Of a stretch of DNA of 64,000 bases, positions 57,883-64,000 are shown piece after piece. The DNA is from Oidiodendron maius Zn (Eukaryota; Ascomycota; Leotiomycetes; Myxotrichaceae). A program made the translations under genes and the position numbers. Position 1 is the stretch's first letter. The number at the start of each line of letters is the position of its first letter. The stretch covers positions 186,001-250,000 of the forward strand of contig KN832890.1 of the NCBI GenBank assembly GCA_000827325.1, read 5' to 3'. The notes under the pieces were generated by a model, which was given only the letters and a program-made list of their open reading frames with translations, was not told the DNA's origin and made no database searches.

Positions 57883-60800
57883 ATGGCGTGCACCAAAGAA
57901 ACCGTCAAATTCAGCGGCCTGAACATCTGGTCGGGCGAGGCTGAGGCGACGCCAGCAGTTGAGTACATTCCCCCGCCCTTTTGAACTCAAACACCGTTAA
58001 CCCCACCTAGCATCGTCGCCGTCCAAGGCCTAGGCGCTCATCCGTACTATACATGGGTAAAGAAGATGCCAACCTCGAATTCGAACAAAACAAAGAGGCT
58101 CAGAAACAAAGTGCAGATCTGGAAGAACAAAAAGTCGCGAGATGGCGGGGTAGACAGTGGGAGTGATGGCGTGGTAGACGATGTAGCGGAGTGCATGTGG
58201 CTGCGAGACCTGCTCGTGCCTTTATTTAAGAATGCACGGATCGCTACCTATAGCTATAAATCAGACTGGAGAGATCGTGAGGTCAAGACGAGCCTGCGGG
58301 AGTGCGCTGAGCAGTTCTTAAATATCTTATCCCAGCACAGACAGCATGCAAACGTGAGTGTCGTGAAAGCATTCAGTACATGAGTTTCTTCACTGAAGTA
58401 TGTGTGTTGATAGGAGTGCCGGAGACCACTTGTACTGATCGGACATAGCCTCGGAAGCCTTGTTATCCAGCAGGTATGCTCTTAGAGTATTTATATATGA
58501 ATATGCACTACATCTATTAACTAGAGTAGGCTCTTGTTATTGCTGTTCATCAGCAAGACTTTACCGATCTACGGCTATCTATTGCAGGCATTATCTTTCT
58601 CGGCGGCCCTTTCCAAGGAAGCAATGCGGCAATGTTCGGGAAATGGCTGGCTCAGCTCTCGGGCCGTGATACATCATTATTAGAGTGGTTGGAGAAAGAT
58701 AGCCCACATCTACAAGCACTATCAAGAGACTTTTGGGGCAGCCATAGTGACTGGGATATTGTTTGCTTCTACGAGAAGAGAGATGCTGATTATGGACTTT
58801 TGAAGGCAAAGGTTTGCATATGCCCTCTCCGCAAGCCCACTAATACCTAGTTAAGGATATCTAGATTGTTAGCTCGCAGTCAGCCAGTCTGGTTGGAAAG
58901 CGAGCAATGTTCCTCGATACTGATCATTCTGGACTAAATAAATTTGGCGGAGAGCATGACGAGAACTTTGCGTTGGTTCTGCCTGAAGTTCAAAGAATAG
59001 TCAGAGATAGACCGTCGATTGTAGCTGAGCGTCATCGTGCGAGGGGTAAGTAGATCGAGAAAACTATATATTAGTATTGATAGAAACTAATGACCCTTAT
59101 CTAGATACCGGCAGTAGTCAGCAAGGAAACATCCACTGGATTGTACCCCGTACTGTCAATGATTTGTTTACTGGGCGTACTAAGCTTCTGCTTCGAATAC
59201 AGAAGGCCCTGCACTATAAAAAAGGCTCCTTTCCTGACAAACAAAAGAGATTCGTTATTACTGGGCTAGGAGGACTAGGGAAGAGCGAGATTTGCCTGAA
59301 GGTTGCAAGTCAAATGCGAGAAGAGTACGTTTTACTGCTACATTCAATACTATCTATACTCTCTTACTTAATAACAATAGGTTCTGGGGGGTGTTCTGGG
59401 TCGATGTAAGTAGTAGCTCGACAGCTGAGAGAGACTTTATTGGCATTGGAACGCTCCTTGGACGGCCAGTCGAGAGTCTCCCCGAAGCTCTTCAAGTTCT
59501 TGCAGCGACGAAGCAACGCTGGCTCCTTATTCTTGATAATGCCGATACTCTGGGTTTTGACTACCAGGTCTACATTCCATCCGGCACGCACGGCGCCGTT
59601 ATTATCACGTCTCGGATTTCCGAATGCAAGCGGTATAGCCTAGATGCCTTTGAAGCACTAGAGGGCCTTAAGGACCAAGATTCTAAAGAACTTCTACTCA
59701 AGGCAGCAGATATCCCTAAAGATTTGTGGCCGTCTTATGATCATCACGCCGAGAGCGTTGTCCGACTTTTAGGATTCCATACTCTCGCACTAATCCAAGC
59801 TGGCGCATATGTTGCTAAGGGCCACTGCCAACTAGACAATTACCCCCTGGTCTACCAACGGCAACGAGAACGTCTCCTGAAGTATCGGCCAGAGCAGGCG
59901 CAATCGAGGTATTGCGATGTGTACGCCACCTTTGAAGCATCTGCAGAGGTGCTAAGGCGATCTGAAAGTGAAGCTGCGAGAGATGCTCTGTGTTTGCTTG
60001 AAGTTCTGTCAATGTTAGATTCCGCTGTTCTCCCTCTTCAGATCTTTCAAAGCGCATGGGACGGAAGCAGAGCAGTCCTCCGCACTAGCCCTGACAAGAC
60101 AAATGAGATAAACGACATATCTAAGGATCACGTTTTACTATTGCCTAGCTTTTTAGTAGCAGACGGTGACGAATGGGATCCTTATCGTCTTATCGAGGCT
60201 AGCTCCAAATTATCCTCACTTTCCTTGGTTACACGGCACGATTTAGAAGGTTCAATTAGATTATCGATGCACACCTTAACTCATGCCTGGGCCAAAGACC
60301 GTCAGGATCCAAAGCAGCAAGATAAAGCTTGGGTTGCTACTGGCTGTGTTCTTGCACTTTCTCGACATGATTCTCATATGTGGCGGGCTCAAGAGAGGCT
60401 TTTTCTACCGCACATAATATCTTATCTAGATATCAAGATTAAAAGAGTGTTGTTATCTGGATCTGAAGCTAAAGTTATCCCAATACTTCTTACATGTTTC
60501 GAGACGTTGTACGATATGCGACAGGACGTAAGGCTCAGCCGTCTTCTCGAAGATATGTTTACAGAACTCCGTAAGAACCCTGAAGTACCGTCCAAAGAGT
60601 CTCTCCCGCTTTATGACCTCCAGGCAAAAAGCTTGGAGAATATGGGGGAGAATATGAAGGCCGTTGCTTTGCTCGAGCAAATCGTCGAGATCCGGGCAAC
60701 GACGTTGGCGCCTGAGCATCCAGATCGGCTCGCATCACAGCACGACCTTGCAGTAGTATACGAGGCGAATGGGCAGATCAAAGAAGCCGTCGCCCTGCTC

Positions 60801-61277
60801 GAGCAGATCGTCAACATCGAAACAACGATATTAGCGCCTGAGCATCCAGATCGGCTTGCGTCACAGCATGGCCTTGCAGTAGTATACGAGGCGAATGGGC
60901 AGGTTAAAGAGGCTGTCGCCCTGCTCGAGCAGGTCGTCAAGATCCGGGTAACGATATTGGCGCCTGAGCATCCAGATCGGCTTGCATCACAGCACGCCCT
61001 TGCGGTAGTGTACAAGGCGAATGGGCAGGTTAAAGAGGCTGTCGCCCTGCTCGAGCAGGTCGTCAAGATCAAAATAACGATATTAGCGCCTGAGCATCCA
61101 GATCGGCTCGCGTCACAGCATGCCCTTGCGGTAGTGTACAAGGCAAATGGGCAGGTCAAAGAAGCTGTCGCCCTGCTCGAGCAGGTCGTCGAGATTAAAG
61201 GGAAGGTATATAATAAAGATCATCCTAGTCGTGAAGTATCCGAGAACGCACTTTCCATTCTGTCACAACTAACTTGA
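57883..61277 (+). CDS. NLR-like protein: SesB-type hydrolase, NB-ARC, TPR repeats
   Basis: Exons 57883-57962, 58011-58353, 58414-58473, 58530-58811, 58865-59045, 59105-59324 and 59381-61277 give 1020 aa. The N-terminal alpha/beta-hydrolase reads DIVAVQGLGAHPYYTWVKK, RIATYSYKSDW, LVLIGHSLGSLVIQQAL (nucleophile S153) and IIFLGGPFQGSN, the order of the SesB effector domain of fungal NLRs. NB-ARC follows: P-loop GLGGLGKS (369-376), RWLLILDNAD and GAVIITSR. From residue 815 come four 42-residue tetratricopeptide-type repeats plus a partial fifth (EAVALLEQ, LAPEHPDRLASQH, LAVVYEANGQ). Members act in allorecognition and cell death, the repeats sensing a ligand and the hydrolase executing. Near-identical repeats imply fast evolution. 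Confidence 0.88.
60657..61274 (+). repeat. 126-bp coding repeats (TPR_10-like), four plus a partial
   Basis: In-frame units at 60657-60782, 60783-60908, 60909-61034, 61035-61160 and a diverging 61161-61274. Units 1-4 share whole blocks such as GCGCCTGAGCATCCAGATCG at the nucleotide level. Variation is concentrated at a few codons in the stretch between LLEQ and LAPEH and around the QH-LAVVY-AN junction. Confidence 0.9.
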
Positions 61278-61925
61278 TTCCAAATCGTAGCCATAGAATA
61301 TAATATTTATTTTTATAATATTGAAAAAGAGGGGCTTGGGGGAGGTGAGGATTACATAGTGTAGATAATACCACAAGCAACCAAGAACTGGAATGTTCTC
61401 GAAGCTTCACTTATCGTTCGGGCTACCTAAACCAATTGACTTACATCTGTGTAGAAATCATACTTATTATAGCGTGCTTGCAAGTGAACTATATTAACTA
61501 TATAATATAGTTAAGAAAACGGGGGAAAGCCAATTTTACAAGCGGCTGTACCACTATGTTAACGAACAATGACTCGCTCCCTTATTGGCGTTATCTCGGA
61601 AACTTATAGAAAAACCGCCTGAAAAATTTATTAGTGGGACGGACGAGTACTCCGTAATCGTTTAAACCTCGGATTCCTGCTCATACCTCACATTTTGGGT
61701 TATACTTCTCGTCATAACTCGGGAACAAACTGTTTAGTACGACACACCTATCAATGAGTCCCAATACTATTAAGTTGGCAACATGTATTCAAATAATCTC
61801 TATGAATCATACGACCCATAGCAGCCTTAGAACTGGAATGTGCAGCTTGGCTTGGCTCTCATATTCGGATTCTAATATGCCAGTATTATTGGCGGCCCTT
61901 GACGTGAGAGGCGATATCCCTGCCA
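61278..61925. other. Intergenic between convergent genes
   Basis: AT-rich with no supported gene. Confidence 0.5.
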
Positions 61926-63285
61926 CTAACTGAGTTTCTGGTCCCAGGCTCTTCTCCCTGAGATAAGCTCTAGTGGCCGTTCCATTAGCCATGCAGAGTC
62001 TATTGGCATGAGCGAGGCTATACCCTTAACTTCGTATTCTGCGACGCCCTTCATCCACCACGGCCCCTCAACCGTCTTCCATAGAGAGAATGCACGAGCT
62101 AGGATTGCAAGTGCGCGAGCGTCATTTGATATGAGCAATTCGGCTAACTTGGTAGTCAGGAGAGTAGTACATGCCATAATGCGATGTCGGACGACCTCAG
62201 CAGAGGTGCTCTCATGTATTGCACTATGCATTGCCACTAGATACTCAAGGCTGCAGTCGTACGCTGGTACACTCTCATCTACAGCGTCGACGCCTTCTAA
62301 AAGGGTAACGAGAGCTCGATGCCGACCTATCAGCTGCAGAGGTGCCTCTGCTAGGGCCATGCTTATGTCGCATAGAAACTTGCTGATATTGGACTGCTCG
62401 GTCCATGCCCATATCTGAGTTTGGTCGAGGAGATGCTTTGTGCCTTGACTTAGCTGGATGACATCTAGCGGAAGTGTGTACCTTCTGCCCACTGATAGAC
62501 ACCTGAAGAGTTTTGTCTGGATCTCTAGCATGATGACTGTAACTAGCAGGGCCTGAGTGCTGTGCTCTGTGACAAGATCTGCAGCTACATGGTAGCTTCG
62601 AAGGGCGTTGGTGAGATGCCGGCTTGAAGTAAGTATCAGAACAGGGTTTGTTGGATCATGGACCCGGAGGTGGAGAGCTGCCATGCCAAGCATAGCCTCT
62701 AGGACATGGTTGTGACGTAGCGCGAGCTGCGGTGTATCTAATGTCCACAGTTCCTGCATCTTCGCGTCATCGATGACCGGCATTGTCCACGACACAGACG
62801 AGATGAAGTGCTGAAAGAGACCGAGATCAGAGTCTCGTGGCGATATAGAGTAAGATACAATCGTGTTGTCTGTGGCGTTACTACTGCATCTGGGGTTGCT
62901 GTTATTGTTGCCTGAAGTAATGCAGCCAATGGTCTGCAATGTGGATGGATGCACAGAGGTCGCAGGAGACGTTGCATCATCAGCGCTTGCCCTCTGGCGA
63001 TCCTCTACTGTCATAGTCGAATCCCAATAATCGATGACGGTGAAAGGATCTAGGCTTTCTGGACTGGTTTCGGGCATGAATACGCAGGCGATAGTCGCCC
63101 TCCTCCATCGAGAACAGTTTCTACAGATTGGTCGGCATTCGTCGCACTGCATGGCAAATCAGTATCAAAGTCCATATAATATTGATAGCATCAGTCTATA
63201 TTACCTTTATCTTGCGTGCTTTACAAGATGTGCAACCCGACTTTGACTTCGTATGCGGTCTATTCAGACGAGTAGACCGCTTCAT
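61926..63285 (-). CDS. Zn2Cys6 fungal-specific transcription factor (fungal_trans_2 type)
   Basis: Exons (minus) 63285-63205 and 63146-61926 give 433 aa. The intron splits the zinc cluster right after ARKIK, as in many sterol-regulator-like fungal factors. Joined, it reads GCTSCKARKIKCDECRPICRN and then CSRWRRATIAC. The N-terminus (RPHTKSKSG) is basic. The rest is helical with LFQHFISSVSWTMPVIDD, LRHNHVLEAMLGMAALHLRV, ALRSYHVAADLVTEHSTQAL and FSLWKTVEGPWWMKGV, matching the short fungal_trans_2 class. It probably binds CGG-type sites. No neighbouring metabolic gene is visible within the window on this side. Confidence 0.85.
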
Positions 63286-64000
63286 TGTACCTGTTTTCAC
63301 TCATATGATCTCAAACTTTCAGATACATGCACTTAAATGGTGTTATATACGTAAATGGATGTCATTCACATAAAATGAGCCGAGAGCGTTAAGGAGAACA
63401 CTTGTTACCAACGTACGTGAAGGATATTACGCCGTGACAGGTGCAGTTAGCTGCAGTCAGCAAAGCTTGAACCATGGAGCCAATGCGCGGATTGCATACT
63501 CTAAGTAATAGCATTCCTACCTTTTCAAATAAGCTGATGAAGTTCCCTGTCCGTACACCCGGTATCTCTACACAGCTGAATAAAGATTGTTATTTTGGCT
63601 AGCCAAATGCCTTGGTAGAAGGATTATAAGAACCCAGGAGTTGAGGCTGCGAATATATTTACATCATATGTTACCTACCTTTTCTATTTGTAATGGCACA
63701 AAGGAAATAGTGTTACTGCCTTAAGTTGGCATTTTTTACTGTTACTTCTATTTTACACGATAAACACCTGGTATTTCCTCCGCATAATCTTCACTTTGAA
63801 AGTACGCGATATCAAGGTTGAGGATCTAACGAATAATAAACTTAGGCTTAATTTGTATCACGCTTAATTCGCGTTCTACACTATGGGCACAAAACGGAGA
63901 GGTTAGAGAGCAAATATTTAGCCGGCTAACAGTGACCTAGTTGTCAGTTAACCTGACAAGGAGACGTCGGTGACCAATGGTGAAGGTGGTAAAGCAGGCT
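63286..64000. other. Window end, promoter and AT-rich sequence
   Basis: Upstream region of the last regulator. No coding frame of note to the end of the window. Confidence 0.5.

Noticed and set aside
59406-59420. GTAAGTAG as an intron donor inside the SesB-NLR gene
   Set aside because: The frame runs through it with conserved NB-ARC text (FWVDVSSSSTAERDF), and splicing there would remove family residues.
60611-61159. Antisense open frame of 182 codons opposite the TPR repeats
   Set aside because: It is produced by the repetitive GC-balanced codons of the sense repeats; its own repeats mirror them and it has no independent coding signature.

Overview
This is a window from a filamentous ascomycete (Pezizomycotina) nuclear genome. 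Nearly every gene model is split by short GT-AG introns of 44-70 bases with CTAAC or CTGAC branch sites. The families are typically fungal: Zn2Cys6 and Clr5 transcription factors, a CFEM protein, NLR-like STAND proteins, CorA-like transporters and a laccase-type multicopper oxidase. The genus cannot be fixed from the sequence. Exon joins were worked out by hand from splice signals, reading phase and family conservation. For every multi-exon model the exon lengths sum to a whole number of codons.

Layout. 0-8 kb: a membrane protein, a small secreted cysteine-rich protein, decayed esterase-like sequence, a PP1 phosphatase paralogue and a small tail-anchored-like protein. 8-14 kb: a large Clr5 regulator, then a CFEM-TM gene lying between a 110-base inverted repeat pair with Tc1/mariner-like ends; a separate 130-base repeat occurs on both sides of this block. 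14-24 kb: a death-fold/retropepsin-like gene, a Zn2Cys6 regulator, an MDR oxidoreductase and a CorA-like transporter. 24-32 kb: a membrane-anchored multicopper oxidase, a secreted phospholipase C and a GT32 mannosyltransferase, which look like a cell-surface set. 32-42 kb: a probable catabolic or detoxification mini-cluster made of a Zn2Cys6 regulator, a DUF4863 (4-hydroxylaminobenzoate lyase-type) enzyme, a flavin monooxygenase and an MFS exporter. The lyase and monooxygenase diverge from a promoter with six 11-base CCG-bearing repeats, a plausible operator. 42-61 kb: an accessory, immunity-like block with a DUF7708-NACHT-zinc-finger NLR, a divergently transcribed SNF2-RING helicase, a second CorA-like protein, a secreted cysteine-rich protein and a SesB-NB-ARC-TPR NLR with nearly identical repeats. 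61-64 kb: another Zn2Cys6 regulator.

There is no PKS, NRPS or terpene backbone gene, no rRNA or convincing tRNA, no CRISPR, and no intact retroelement or DNA-transposase gene. The observations most worth checking are the PP1 paralogue that has lost all the cysteines around the catalytic face, the 11-base operator-like array with its lyase/monooxygenase pair, the CFEM gene inside mariner-like inverted repeats, and the three different NLR-type architectures.
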